A model generated the notes under the pieces. The model made no database searches, was not told the DNA's origin, and worked only from the letters and a program-made list of their open reading frames with translations. Shown here in pieces: positions 41,280 to 53,300 of a DNA stretch of 64,000 nucleotides. This stretch comes from Atkinsonella hypoxylon (lineage: Eukaryota > Ascomycota > Sordariomycetes > Hypocreales > Clavicipitaceae). The stretch lies in assembly GCA_000729835.1 (NCBI GenBank), contig JFHB01000023.1, forward strand, positions 186,001 to 250,000. Reading direction: 5' to 3'. The translations under genes and the position numbers were made by a program. Numbering within the stretch: position 1 is the stretch's first letter; each line of letters starts with the position of its first letter.

Positions 41280-42809
41280 ATGGCGACTTCAGGAGGAACA
41301 AATCTCTGGCTCCCGCCAGGATTCAGTGATGGAGATTCCATCTACTTCATGTCAGCTACACATCGGGGAGACATGTATCATCTGCGAGCAGCGATGATGT
41401 TGCCAAATAGGGGTTACTCACTTGTCCTCTTCGACGCAGATGTGTCCGCCACGAGCAAGACCAAAGATACTCAAGATTATCTGAGCCGGTCCGTCATACG
41501 CAATAAGAAGAACTTCTTCTTCGTTTCGTGGGACTATCGGGGACTCACCCGTTTCCGTCCAACTGACTTTACCAATTGTTGCCTTAATGGAAAGCCATAT
41601 AATGGCAAAGGCATCAGGAAGATTACCGTGACGCCATACGGCGAGTCTTTGTCGACCAAACTTATCGAAGACGCCACCACACCTAACCGCCCGCTGCCCG
41701 ATAGCGTCCTCAAAGGCATGTTTCTTCTCAGCCCTGAGTCCATGGACTATCTCCGGGCCGAGTTCAGTAACTTGTTTGATAAGGAATGGAAAATCGCTGC
41801 TGATGATAATACAAAGTCCACAATACTCGTTGTGGATCGAGACACGGGATGCCAACCTGAAGGCGTCTATCCAGAGCTTGACACGGGAAATGGCATTCCC
41901 GCAGTTCGTGCCATTGTAAACGAGATGATGGCCAATATCCCAGGCCAGCAGCGTACGCTGAATGTCATCTCGTGTGGATATAAAGACGAAAGTTCATTGA
42001 CTGGCATTGGGCAGTACTGGACCAAACTCCCAAAGGTGGACCAGATACCAAACCCCAACAAGAACGAGCCCGTAACCAAGAGAGATGTCGAGGCTTACTT
42101 TCTATATTGGGCCTCCCAGGAGAACCAGAACAAGCAGTACTTCAAAATGGTCATAGGTCTCCGGAGCGGTGTCATTGATCTCTTCACTTTCATGGGCATC
42201 CCAACCGTGTCCATCGGACTGCGCAACATGGTGGGAGAGTCGAGGCACAAGAGGCTGTGCGGGCCAAATTTCAAACGGCTGAATATCCAATATGACCGAC
42301 CGCGTCATTCAACCACCGCCTACGTTCAGGGCAGGTACAACTCCAGAGACGTTTTGCTCAACTCCCCGTTTTGGCTTGGTGCTCCGCCAAGGCTCTCGGC
42401 TGGTTTTCCAGCGCGGAACATCCTTACAGACCAACAAAGGATGCAAGAGAAGACGTCGCTTCTGCAGCCTTTTTCCGATTTTGACTGGTTTGTCCTCCAG
42501 GTCGGCGTGAGGATTGCTTGCGAGCACTACATGAGTTGGAGCGCCACGGTCAAGACGGCGAATGGGAGTTTCCCTAAAGTCATGACCACTAGCGATGCAA
42601 GATTTTGCTATCTGGCTGAGGAACCAGGGCCGAGCGTGAAGCAAAAATTACTAAACCGGAAGCCAATCGATGAGGGAGCCATTGATAGTATGAGAGCCCT
42701 GCTCAGTAACAGAACGTCAACACTTCAACTGTCAGATACCCTGTTTGACCAGCTCTACAAGGTGCAATTTACAAAGGACTGGAATCATATCCAAACATCA
42801 ATTCCTTAA
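41280..42809 (+). CDS. Unknown protein, 509 aa (gene A of the five-gene locus)
   Basis: Single exon, start ATGGCG after a pyrimidine-poor leader. I do not recognise the family. The protein is soluble, without signal peptide or membrane segment. The N-terminus has DSIYFMSATHRGDMYHLRAA and a strand YSLVLFDAD. Residues about 290-345 read KMVIGLRSGVIDLFTFMGIP, TVSIGLRNMVGESRH and FKRLNIQYDRPRH, which recalls the nucleotide-sugar binding half of GT-B glycosyltransferases; this is a weak impression. The 3' end faces gene B with a 900-bp spacer. A TATA box at 41130 suggests regulated expression. Confidence 0.75.
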   Translation: MATSGGTNLWLPPGFSDGDSIYFMSATHRGDMYHLRAAMMLPNRGYSLVLFDADVSATSKTKDTQDYLSRSVIRNKKNFFFVSWDYRGLTRFRPTDFTNCCLNGKPYNGKGIRKITVTPYGESLSTKLIEDATTPNRPLPDSVLKGMFLLSPESMDYLRAEFSNLFDKEWKIAADDNTKSTILVVDRDTGCQPEGVYPELDTGNGIPAVRAIVNEMMANIPGQQRTLNVISCGYKDESSLTGIGQYWTKLPKVDQIPNPNKNEPVTKRDVEAYFLYWASQENQNKQYFKMVIGLRSGVIDLFTFMGIPTVSIGLRNMVGESRHKRLCGPNFKRLNIQYDRPRHSTTAYVQGRYNSRDVLLNSPFWLGAPPRLSAGFPARNILTDQQRMQEKTSLLQPFSDFDWFVLQVGVRIACEHYMSWSATVKTANGSFPKVMTTSDARFCYLAEEPGPSVKQKLLNRKPIDEGAIDSMRALLSNRTSTLQLSDTLFDQLYKVQFTKDWNHIQTSIP

Positions 42810-43706
42810 TTTTACATGTTCGAGTTACATTTTATGTTCTTAGCCGATGGTCGTGATAGTACGTCGCTTCAGTTAGTTTTTTTTTTTTTTGGGCAAATTC
42901 GGGGGGTTATACACATGACTATGAACTGTTCGTCTGTGAAAATGCATGTTTAAAGCTTCGAAAACCAACGCTCTTGTATAAGCTAGCGATACCATTCCGT
43001 TCCCTTCCGCCACTTTCAAAACTTAATAGATGGCTACAGGAAGTAGATACAAAAACTCATGCCTTGTTCTGCATGCCCTGAGTGTGTTTCTGTTGCAGCT
43101 AGCCCATATATCAACGGGCAAAAAGACAGGGTATCTACAACTAAGTGGTATATAAGGTTTAATTAGAGAAGGCACTTGCGGAAGTTCGGAATTTCTCTTT
43201 TGCGTGGCATAGTTGAATCGTGACATGAACAGTAGCAGCAGTCTCATGTAGCGCTCGGCGTCATGTTTCCAGCTACAAAATTCTTTTTTCTTATGTACGC
43301 TAGTTATTTTATTCGCTAATGTAGGCACTGCGTAGAATGCTATATTAACTACATAGTACCGGATCATGCCTGGCTTATCTTCCCTCCCTCGCGACCCTGA
43401 TGAGTCCTTGTCGATGACGACCGATGCCAGGCTTCGCGGCTGGGCACGCACAGCCTGGTGACCATTTGTGCAAAGAGGCTAGCCTGCTAGTTACATATAT
43501 ATTTAAGATTTTGAATCTATAGAAAAGGATCCAAAAGTAAATAAAATTGCGTCAATTTCCTACTAAAGACTTATACAACTACAGCACGATTTCAAACCAT
43601 ATATATAACGTGATGAAATAGTTTGTTTTCTTTCTCGCCAACGAGCAACCGACCATTAACAAGCACATATATCTGAAGCACTTAGGACCCTATTGCTCTG
43701 TAGTCA
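42810..43706. other. Convergent spacer
   Basis: 900 bp between the 3' ends of genes A and B, AT-rich, with a T-run near 42878. No gene is supported. Confidence 0.5.
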
Positions 43707-46700
43707 CTACGCAGTCTGCGGCTCCACGTCGGTGTTTCTTAGTACCACGTCGAACGAATCACTCAAAGTCATATCGTGCGGGTGAACTCTATACGTCGCC
43801 TCCGTCTGCAGCGTCAGAATCGTCGTTTCGCTTTCTCTGGGGCTCTCACGCGTGAACTTGTTCACTTGAGCTAGGGACAGCAAGAAACTCATGTCCTGGA
43901 CCATGCTGATGTCAATGACTTGGGTCACGCTCCGTGGTAGAAGCCTCAACACCAGGTAAACGACGCCCGCCCTCTTGTCCATCTGAGGCAGCACGTTGAA
44001 TCGCAGGTTGCTCAGCATCCGGGGGCCGGGCCCGTCGTAGTTAGCTAGAAGTAGGTGGTCATTCGAGTTTACGGGACCGAGGGCGATACGGATGTCCAGC
44101 TCCAACAGGTCGTAGTCGCTGTGTTGGTTGTTCTCAACGTGGATGCTGAAGATGAGGTCCTGCTTGAGGTTGTCGCCTGAAGTGTCAACCTGGTTGTCCT
44201 GGTTTGCCTGAGAGTAGACCATGCAATTATACTTGGGCGGATTCGCCGGATCAAATGTATCGTCTGGCTCTCCCTGGACGGGCATAGATAGAGACGGAGA
44301 CGAGGATTGCCTCGGGTTGCCTTGGGGAATGGAACGAACGTGGGGGCCGAGATTGGCCTGTTGAACATGCGGCTCAACCTTGTAATCATCGTGGCGAGTG
44401 AGCTGGGAAGTGACCGAGGAGGATTCCACTGTTGAAGTGGTCACCGCGATGCCGTCGTCACTTGCCTTTGCTTCATCTTCATTAGCCTCGATCAGCGGCG
44501 TGATGCTCGAAGGAGCAGTGGACGTCAATGTGAAAGGTTTCTTGGGAGATGTCGAGGCCGTCCCTTCTGCCAAGGGAGCCACAGCGGCGGATGCGGACTG
44601 ATTCTCTTCCAGGTTGATGGTTAGGCTGTAGATTGGATCCGTCAGCTGCATGGCCAACAAGGCCGAGTTGGCCGTGTCATCATCAAATGGCCTCTGTTGG
44701 CCCTTGGCGACCTCCTCGTCTGACCACGCGCGCAGCAAGGCCAGCTGCTGTTGGGCAAAGTACGGGAGACGAAGGAGGCGCACATCATCGGCACCAGAGG
44801 CGGCATCTGTGCTCCAGATGAACCAATTATTCGCATCTGTCGGCTTCAGGGCAATCCCTGGCTTCAAGGCGTCCTTCTGCCTTTCTTCTGACGAGACAGA
44901 TATAGTGTACTGCTTCCGCACATCGATGTCAACTTCGAGATTGGTGAGATTCCAGCCGACGGCAAATCTCTGCTGGTGAGGTGGCTGGGTAAATACCAAT
45001 GACTTGAACTCGGGCAGTCCTGGCTGACGGTCCACGAGGCCCATCATAACCCCATCGGTAACAATTTCATGTCGCAGTAGCGGTGCTTGCCCGATGGTTG
45101 ACGCCGACTTGATCTCCACCCTGAGATCCGGGAACATGGAGACAAGATCAGAACGCAGGTAGAAGCCATAGCGAGGGATCTGCGGCGTGTATTCTGGCTG
45201 GTGCTCAGGATAATGGGTCAAGTAGGCATTAATCGCGGCTTTAATGGCCGCTCTGTCCCTGTCCTCGCCCGAGTGGTTGGCCAGACTGAGAGCGCCGTCG
45301 ATCATGGCGTCCACCCAGCCGGGATCAATGTAGAAGAATCGCAGGCTCTCTGTTGGGAGGTGTGTGGGATCACTGATCAGGTAGTGCGCCGGCACTCCCG
45401 AGAGAAACATGCGGTCCAGTACAAAAGCCAGTACGATCATCCAGTCCGTTGATACTGGCGTGTTGGTCTCGTCATATACGCTCCCATCCGTGGCCTTCCC
45501 AAGATCCAAAGCGATGTTTGTGGCTTCCTCGAGATAATCATCTTTGATAATGCTAGCGTTGTAGTGCAAAGACGGAATTTGGCGCTGGGTCAGCCGTGGT
45601 CGATACCAACGTTTCTGAGGAGGACCGGCTTGGAAATACGGTGATGATACGGAACCTGGAGCTCCAGCATGCATATTATTCAAGTGATCTACCGTATCTT
45701 TGAGGTCACCCAGTACGTCCGCGCGGCTGCGGTAGCTCGCTTGGCTGCCAGCTGAGCGGACAGCCGATATCTTCAACTTCTTCATAGTCCGAGCATGGAT
45801 CGTCGCTCGCAGCCGGAACAGGGCCGCGGCAAATGCTTGGTTGCCCAGGGCCAGCGTCCGGCCCAAGTTCCATGCAGTAGAGTAGCTAATGTCCATGATG
45901 CCGACCTCACGGTCCAGGATTTGCAGGTCTTGGCCAGAGTTGGAGCACGCCTTGGCTATGGTGTCGGACGGCTGTACCATCGTCGGCGTCAAGGGTCCTC
46001 GGTACAGGGCCACTGTCTGCTCACCGGTTTGAGTACGGTATCTGACTAGTGAGTAGCCATCTAGCAGGCGAGCAGCTATTCGTTCTTTTACATCCCCACC
46101 GTTGCTGAGGGGGTCCGTGATGCTAGCAGCAGGTCGCAGGACGCTGATCGTCTTACCAATGTTGTCAAAGGCTTCGTGGACGTTGAGCATTCCTGGAGGC
46201 ATGACCGTGTAAGCCCAACTGTAAAGAGAGCACAGCGCTACATAATCCTTTGTGGGAAAGCTCTTCATGTCTTCGACTCCCTCGATAGAAACTAGGTGAA
46301 CAAAGACAGATACAGGGGCAGTATTATCCAACGGCCCCGACCGGCTGCCGACAACGATGGAGAAGATGCCAATCTCTTCCACACCTGCCACCGCCATGCC
46401 TGTCGTGTTGATCTCGCGAACGTGAGACAGGTACTTGTACCGGGTTGTTTCGGGGCCGCCAGTGTCTTGTCTTTTGTTATTTTCGTCGAAGCATGAGAAC
46501 AGGTTCTTGAACAGCTCTGGTTTAAGGAAAATAAAATCTCCCCTTGCGTCGTCCACATTCGGTCCCATGTCATCCGTTATGGGACTGGCCACGTTGGGTA
46601 TGGCCCGGAGATCTTTGACTGTCATGTTGACGGCCAGTGTATCTGTCTGCTTACAAGTCTGATCTTCCAAGGCCCCAGTTGCCAGCTTCAGCTCGTCGTT

Positions 46701-47204
46701 GGTGAACGTGAACAGAACTAGCCACGGCACCTTATTGCGTTCATCCGTGAGTCCATTTTCCTCTGAGGCCGGGCTACCCAGCCTCTCCCACGGCAGATGC
46801 GGGTCGCTGAGCACTACGTGAGGCAGAATGCGATGGTCGTCCGAGTATCCATGGGGGGGATATACGGAATAGACAGAGCCAGCGGGGAGCGAGAACTGAG
46901 GCGCGTCGACAAAGAAATCCTGCTTAGAAATGAGTCGCAAAGGTTTGTCATCCGGCTTCGTCGTGGGCGGTTCGACGATTTGCGTAGCCACGATTTGATG
47001 ATCCTCTCCAGCCTCCAGGCCAGGAGCCCAGTACGAGTTGAGCTTCTCCTCTCCGGGCTTCAGGTTCGTTTCTTCGGGCGCCTCCTCGGCTGCCAAGATA
47101 CTCCGAGCCACCCTGTGAACCGCTGCACTTCGCCGGGCATGTCGAAGAGTGAGATATCGAGGTGAGTTGATTACTTTGCTCTTCCCACGAGTAAAGATGG
47201 CCAT
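43707..47204 (-). CDS. Unknown large protein, 1165 aa (gene B)
   Basis: Single exon. I start it at the ATG at 47204 (MAIFTRGKSKVINSPRYLTL); the frame is open 19 codons further up but only from a TTG. The protein is soluble with no signal peptide or membrane helix. A helical piece AWNLGRTLALGNQAFAAALF (about residues 440-475) and a block LRFFYIDPGWVDAMIDGALS followed by LANH (about 620-645) resemble, as I recall, parts of long uncharacterised bacterial proteins. Residues about 860-950 are Ser/Thr/Ala-rich linker; the last 200 are beta-strand rich (LDIRIALGPVNSNDHLLLAN, VVYLVLRLLPRS). It shares its upstream region with lectin-like gene C. Function unknown. Confidence 0.78.
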   Translation of the reverse strand: MAIFTRGKSKVINSPRYLTLRHARRSAAVHRVARSILAAEEAPEETNLKPGEEKLNSYWAPGLEAGEDHQIVATQIVEPPTTKPDDKPLRLISKQDFFVDAPQFSLPAGSVYSVYPPHGYSDDHRILPHVVLSDPHLPWERLGSPASEENGLTDERNKVPWLVLFTFTNDELKLATGALEDQTCKQTDTLAVNMTVKDLRAIPNVASPITDDMGPNVDDARGDFIFLKPELFKNLFSCFDENNKRQDTGGPETTRYKYLSHVREINTTGMAVAGVEEIGIFSIVVGSRSGPLDNTAPVSVFVHLVSIEGVEDMKSFPTKDYVALCSLYSWAYTVMPPGMLNVHEAFDNIGKTISVLRPAASITDPLSNGGDVKERIAARLLDGYSLVRYRTQTGEQTVALYRGPLTPTMVQPSDTIAKACSNSGQDLQILDREVGIMDISYSTAWNLGRTLALGNQAFAAALFRLRATIHARTMKKLKISAVRSAGSQASYRSRADVLGDLKDTVDHLNNMHAGAPGSVSSPYFQAGPPQKRWYRPRLTQRQIPSLHYNASIIKDDYLEEATNIALDLGKATDGSVYDETNTPVSTDWMIVLAFVLDRMFLSGVPAHYLISDPTHLPTESLRFFYIDPGWVDAMIDGALSLANHSGEDRDRAAIKAAINAYLTHYPEHQPEYTPQIPRYGFYLRSDLVSMFPDLRVEIKSASTIGQAPLLRHEIVTDGVMMGLVDRQPGLPEFKSLVFTQPPHQQRFAVGWNLTNLEVDIDVRKQYTISVSSEERQKDALKPGIALKPTDANNWFIWSTDAASGADDVRLLRLPYFAQQQLALLRAWSDEEVAKGQQRPFDDDTANSALLAMQLTDPIYSLTINLEENQSASAAVAPLAEGTASTSPKKPFTLTSTAPSSITPLIEANEDEAKASDDGIAVTTSTVESSSVTSQLTRHDDYKVEPHVQQANLGPHVRSIPQGNPRQSSSPSLSMPVQGEPDDTFDPANPPKYNCMVYSQANQDNQVDTSGDNLKQDLIFSIHVENNQHSDYDLLELDIRIALGPVNSNDHLLLANYDGPGPRMLSNLRFNVLPQMDKRAGVVYLVLRLLPRSVTQVIDISMVQDMSFLLSLAQVNKFTRESPRESETTILTLQTEATYRVHPHDMTLSDSFDVVLRNTDVEPQTA

Positions 47205-48713
47205 GGCTGTGTGGAAGGTCTTACATGTGAAGTATTCAGATTGACTACAAAAGTAAACCAAGCAAGACTAATTCACAGATTCATCACAGTTGCTTGTCAG
47301 TATAAGGTAGAAAGGCTCATGGCGCTCTCTGTGATGATCTGATAAGCGAATATTGAATTATCCTCGGTGAAATGCAGCTTGCCTATAAAGAGGAAAAGGC
47401 AAGAAAATCAAACTATGTTCACACCTGTCCATTTACTTTTCCCCCGCTCTGAGTATGAGACAACAGGAGAGATGCCACAGCAGCTAATATATGACATGTA
47501 CGCTTTCTTGTTGAATTTCCACAGCATGAACGGAAAGGAGTGGCGATGGTACTTTTATCCCTGGCAGGGCAAGTGTAAGTCGTGTAACCTTGTGCTTCTC
47601 CAGCTCTTATGTTGGGCACAACAACTTCAACTTTGACATTGCGGGGCCATGCACTGTCTCCCAAGAACGGTCGGGTGCTTATATAGGTTGCGACAATAGA
47701 GGAGCTGAACCTTGCAGGAAGCTGTAACACGATAATACAGGTGATTTTCGTCGAGTTCTTGGCAGGTGGCTTGCAGTGATGGTCAATTATTCTACTGCCA
47801 GCTCTTCGTATGAAAGGCATCACGTTGTGCAAGATTTTCTTGCCAAGTATCAAAAGGCGTATGAGTCAGTTCTTGCGGCATATGTACATCTAACTAAACA
47901 TCACAAAGTGAGATGCTTTCATCGGTCTAGAATAGATACTACTTAAATTTATATGGAGAAAATGCTGATATGTTAGCAGATGAGACGGTAACCCAATCTA
48001 GAACCAGTCAAGCAAGACTTGCCCTTCTTACAGCAGATTGCGATTGGACAGTTTTCTATCCGGCGAGACCTCCATTCAGTTGACTAGATTGGCCCCGGTT
48101 CTGGCCGAGAGCAGGATTGCGTTATACACTGTCTCATGCGGAATGCCATGCATGAGGTATATTATCCACCAGCCATTGAGAGAAGCGGCACCCGCAAATA
48201 TTTGCATGCGTGAGAGGGTGTATAACATGTTTGAGTGAGTGAGTGAATGTTGAAAGAGTAGGAGTGGTCCGGGAGACTTTTATGATTTCACACCGGGGAT
48301 CGTCGGGGAGCTGAGACGAGATGCCGACCATCTATAGAAGGCAAAGTATTTGATTCCTAGAAAATGAAACGGCAGAGATAAGGTGGGATTCACAGTGATT
48401 CTCCACCCATTACAATCGAACCCCTCTTACGGCCAACCATTCACAAGCCGGAATGCTGGACCATTCCCTGCGTGTCACCGTACGCTGCCGAAAGAGTTGG
48501 CTAGAGTTGTGATGTACGGAGTAACATGAAGAACAAATTCACAATAGACTGACTGGCCATGAAGCAGTATTTATAGGCCTATTGATAGCTTCTACCTCTC
48601 ATCTTTCTCTATCCTGTATTGTCCAGAACAAAAAAGCATCTCTTGAGCTCGTGACGCTATCCCAGAAAGCTTTTGACTTAACTGTTCCAAAACAACACGC
48701 TGCCGTCATCACC
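47205..48713. promoter_or_regulatory. Shared upstream region of genes B and C
   Basis: 1.5 kb between divergent starts. A TATTTATA box at 48568 lies 146 bp before gene C. On the minus strand CTTTATAGGC near 47390 lies about 185 bp before gene B and shares TTTATAGGC with the box of gene C. No other gene is supported. Confidence 0.5.
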
Positions 48714-49745
48714 ATGCCTGGCTTTGCTTCCATCATCAATACAGGGCAAGATGTCCCCAATGACAAGGCCATCCAGGTCTACTTCACGACCAGTTTCTCC
48801 AATGTCGGTCTGGCGTTACGTGACAAGACGACCGATAATGACAACCCGGAGATCGTTCAATCCAGCGAAGCCGATCCGCCGGGTATACTGATCTTCAGCT
48901 CTCAACTCACCAGCACTCTTTTCATGTATTCCAACGCCGTGTTTGCCTTTACGAAGCAGCTGGACCCCAAATCTCCCAAGATTGATATTTCCATCGTTAG
49001 CCCCGTCTACCAACCTGTGGCATCCACTGAAAGCACCAACACGACCATTGCGAGCTGTTCTTTCAATGAAAAGACTTGGGTCTACTATTTGAGGTGAGCA
49101 GGACATGGAGGCACCAGACATTATGGAGGAACACATGACATAAAGTAATCAAGCAGTATGTGGATGGTCACTAATGGATCGTTTTTTCTTAGTGGAGCGG
49201 ACCAGGACTCGCTCAGAATTATTCAATCACAAGTCGGAAAGCAAGTCACGAATACTAAATTGGAAGTCAATGCTGTGCGAGTGGGAAGTTCGCTCGCTGC
49301 CTACTTTGATACCGAGGCGCGTCTCTCGTTCGTCATCTACCAGTATATGGATGATGGGGGCGAGGACGTCAGGCAGTTCTACGAGTACAACGTAGACGAC
49401 GAATCTTGTAAGGAACCAAACAATGCCCTCATGTCGACAACTTGGTACTTGCTGCTGACGCACTGGATAGCCAGCAGGATCCAAAACACGGGCGACGCTG
49501 CGAAACTGTCGAGCGTCGCGGCGGTACATTTCCGTGGGGTCACGTACCTGTACTACATGGACAACGACAACGAACTCAGGGTTATCACCAAGGTGAAAGA
49601 CAAATGGGGTTCTTCTGCCGCAGTCGCTGGCGCCAGCAATGTCAACGACTCGAGCCAGATCACTGCCGTCTCTTCTGGAAAAGCCAACCATGTATTCTAC
49701 ACTGACAAAGGTGATTCACCCGTGCACCTCATGTTGCCTTATTAG
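48714..49745 (+). CDS. Beta-propeller lectin-like protein, 310 aa (gene C)
   Basis: Exons 48714..49093 and 49193..49745; the 99-nt intron has donor GTGAGC, branch CACTAATGG and acceptor CTTAG. Start chosen at CACCATGCC. The protein is made of repeated strands of the type CSFNEKTWVYYLSGADQDSL and VHFRGVTYLYYMDNDNELRV, one unit every 45-55 residues, as in fucose-specific fungal lectins, whose six-bladed propellers are about 310-315 aa long. It has no signal peptide, also usual for those lectins. Sugar-binding residues cannot be confirmed by eye. It may instead be only a propeller without sugar binding. Divergent from gene B. Confidence 0.65.
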
Positions 49746-50361
49746 TAGACCACAGGCAATTCTACAAAACCCCCCTGCGGTCTATTGTTGTTGGGTGCCT
49801 GAAGGTTCAGTTCAGATAAGTCAGAATTCAGTGGGAGAAAAATTCCAGTTAGGTTGTCTCAGATCGAAAATTCCCTAATGAATTGTGATAATGTGCGACC
49901 AATGTTCATGTGACAAGGGCTCAGTAGAAGGCTTGGAGTCAATAGCTCAATTCAACTGTAATAATCGACTTTAGTATCAAAGGTCCTTGATTTTTCTCAA
50001 GGCGCTTGATGCCAAACGGATCTATTAATACAAAGAGGCGGTCAGGTTCAAAGCCCTAGTCTCGTGACCTTATGTGACCGTTAGGCGCTGAGAAAAGCCT
50101 AACCGTGTGATAGTTCATAACATTGAGCTGAGTCTCCAGAATGTGGCAACAAGGCTCATCATTCGAATCTGGCAATGATGCCTCATCGTTGTCGTCAGTT
50201 ATGCTGACCTCCCAGAGTGTCGCCCGAGAAAACGTGCTCAATTTATGAAATATGGGAATTGCCAAAATTTATTCCCTAGAATCACAGCGTTCGGCATGCC
50301 TTGTTCGATACAGAACCGATATGTATTATAGAGTATGAAAGATAATGAAAAGATCACCCCC
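49746..50361. other. Convergent spacer
   Basis: About 600 bp between the 3' ends of genes C and D. No gene is supported. Confidence 0.5.
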
Positions 50362-53300
50362 TCATTTCGTCATCAAAGGAGCCGCGACGTACAGTCTATC
50401 AAATTGATTATTCACCCAATTGGGTATTTTGGCCCACTGGCTTAATCCTGTATCCCAGCCCAGGGCCGCCGTCCAGCCACTTACGAATTCTTCCTGGACT
50501 TTCTCTTCACTCTGGTCCCAGTCCGGAACCGCCCATTTCCCCCGCACAATCTCCCACTGCTGTGTGGCCTGGAGTGGCTCTGCAGGATCCCAATTCTTGT
50601 TGGAGCCTTCCGACGTGGGAAACGGTTTCTCGGCAGTAAGCTCCTGGAGCTCAGCATCGAGGATGTTGAAGACTGGATAAGGGTCGTTGGACATGTGCGG
50701 TGGCGGAGCGGTTAGACGGACGCCAGCCAAGAGGTCGATAGTTCCGCCAGAAGAGGAGAGCAGACCGTTAATGTTATTGCCGCTCTTCAAGGGGTCTGTA
50801 CTAGAATTATCTGTACATTGTTTAGTTAATAATGAACGAATCTTGTCCTTATGGAGCTGAAAGATCTTACATTCACCCCACAGCCCTGCTGGAAGAGACT
50901 TGGTGATCTTCTCCATTGTCCAACCTTGGATAACCTTTCCATCCTTCCTAATAATGGAAATTTGCAGATTCGACCCCAACTGAGATTCTCCCTGCAACTT
51001 CATCGGCCTTGCGTAAATGGCCTCGTCGTGTGTGACATGACTGATGCTCTGGTCTCCGTCCATCTGGTCGGCGCTCTTGATGGCCATTTTACAGCCGATG
51101 GCGCATACGAAGCTGCCGCCACGTACTAACCAAGTTTGATTGTGCGTACGATCCGGCTTATCATCGTTGTTCATCAAGCCAGACTCGGCCAGGAAAGTGT
51201 GTGCCTCGTCTTGAGGCACGTCGATGAACTGCATTTCGTCTCCCTCGGTTTTGTCCTTCCCCAGCTCTGCAACCCTGGGATCAGTCTGTTCCTGCTGAGT
51301 TCCTAGACCACTTTTATCGGCTTGTAAGACAAGCTCGTAAAACTCAAGCAGCGATACGGGATCAACATCCTGCTGTGAATCGCCGAAACCGATGCTGAAC
51401 TGGACAATTTTGAGGTTGATATAAACCCGGCCGGCAAGGGATGGACCCCACAGGGTGAGATCGGCTCCAATATCAATGGAGATGTGGATGTGGATGAACC
51501 AGATGTCGATGCTGAATTCGACACCGATATCAACACCAATCTCGCCGAGGAAGTGGAAGGGATGATAATTGATTAGGAAGCTTGCAAAGGCATCGAACCA
51601 CGCGTCGAGAGGTCCCGCACTGAGGGCAGCATGTAGCCTACCCCCTCCCATGCAGGCTTTGGTCGTGATAGCAAAATACGCCTCACCGCTGACGCTCAGT
51701 CCACCGCCCAGGCTCCAGCTGATTCCCAGCCTTGGGGGGTTAGGGTATCCCTCGGGTATCTGGAAGGCCGGGTGATATCCTCCCAGGGTGAAGACAAAGT
51801 CTCCGGTCTTGCTGTGGTCGGCGTGTGGTGCATCAAACCAATAGCAGAGGGCAAACCCCCCGGTCAAATGACAGCTTGGGTGGAGGATATACGAATTGGG
51901 ACTGAGCTGGGCCTCTACTGTCATCACTCCGTATGAAAAGTCCACGACAATGGCGATGCCGAGCTCCGCGTGGGCAAACTTCATGGGGGATTTCGGGTTC
52001 GGAATATCGACAGTAGCAACCGCAAAGATACCGAGCTTGATGGCCTCTCCAAACTGCACCACCGCTACGGCATCCAGAGCAATGAGCTGGAACGCGTCTA
52101 TCTTCATGCCTACTGCGGCCCAGTACGTGCCCGGCAGAGGGTTGAACCATCCCCCCTTGCCGGGATCTGTCAGTCTTTGCAGCGCACTCATGGCACTATC
52201 CGTTGCGCCGTCAAGCGAGCTCGTCTTGATAAACGGGAAGTTGACAATCTGATCGGGTGTGGGGACCTTGACATTGGAATTGTAACCAAATCCGCCCGTT
52301 ACGCCAGATATTTCCGCAAACTCGAGCTCAACGAGCGGCCCGTCCAGCCGAGCGAAGACAAATACCGATATGAAAGAGTCTTTTGCGTCTTTTGCTCCAC
52401 CAGGATTTGCTTCTCCATAGAACCCTGCTGCTTCTATCTGATACGGCTTCCACCCAATGATCAGCCCACCAGCATAGTAGTTGAGATTTGGGTCCGTGCC
52501 GTGGCGGATGCTTCCACAGATGGTGAGCGGAGGCCGTTCAAAGGCAACGGACAAGCCTTCCAAATTGATGGAAATATCGGACAGCTCGGGCTTCCTGAGC
52601 ACGGCGAGATCGAGGTCGAGGCTAAACCCGATGAGAGACAGGCCAACCGGGCCGAGCTCCATTATGGCTGTGAGCATGATTTGCAACTTCTTGTTGGCGT
52701 ACTTGAGGCCCAGGTTACTGATTGATAGTGGTCCAGACTTCTTTTTGAAAGGCGCAGAGGAGCTGCCGCCGTCCGAGTCGGGCTTCGTTTCATCCGTGGC
52801 CACCTCCTTGACTGCTAGCTCTGTCGCACTAGAGTCTTGGCTCTGGGACTTTGGTTGGGTCTTCTTGAAGTTGTAATCCAAAACCATTTTGCGATCATTG
52901 TTGTGGTCTTTGATTACGACACAGAAGTGCGCCCCTGAGGTAATGATTACATCGGTATCCTTGGGGGATTTGGACTTGTTCGAATAGACCAGTGGATATT
53001 CGCCAAGAGATGTGTTGAGATCATCGACTTCAGACACGGTCAGCCCTGGCTGAGCCTGCTTGCTCTTGGAAATGTTCGCAGCGTCCTGTACCCAGAGTAG
53101 GTACATTTCATCAAAGGGTTGAGTCAAGTCCCCGATCAGCGGGATCGAGACCGACGGCAGCGCCATTATCCCAGCCTTGACAAGTCGCTTGGATTGGGTC
53201 GAGGCAGGCCAGTCGTTTGAGTGGAACTGAGCAAAGACGATTTCAACCGGGCTGAAGACTATGTTGGTGAGTAGGTGGAACCCTGCTTTGCTCTTCTGCA

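Noticed and set aside
30977..42809. Secondary metabolite cluster (MBL protein, regulator, unknown gene)
   Set aside because: No PKS, NRPS, terpene or tailoring enzyme gene is present.
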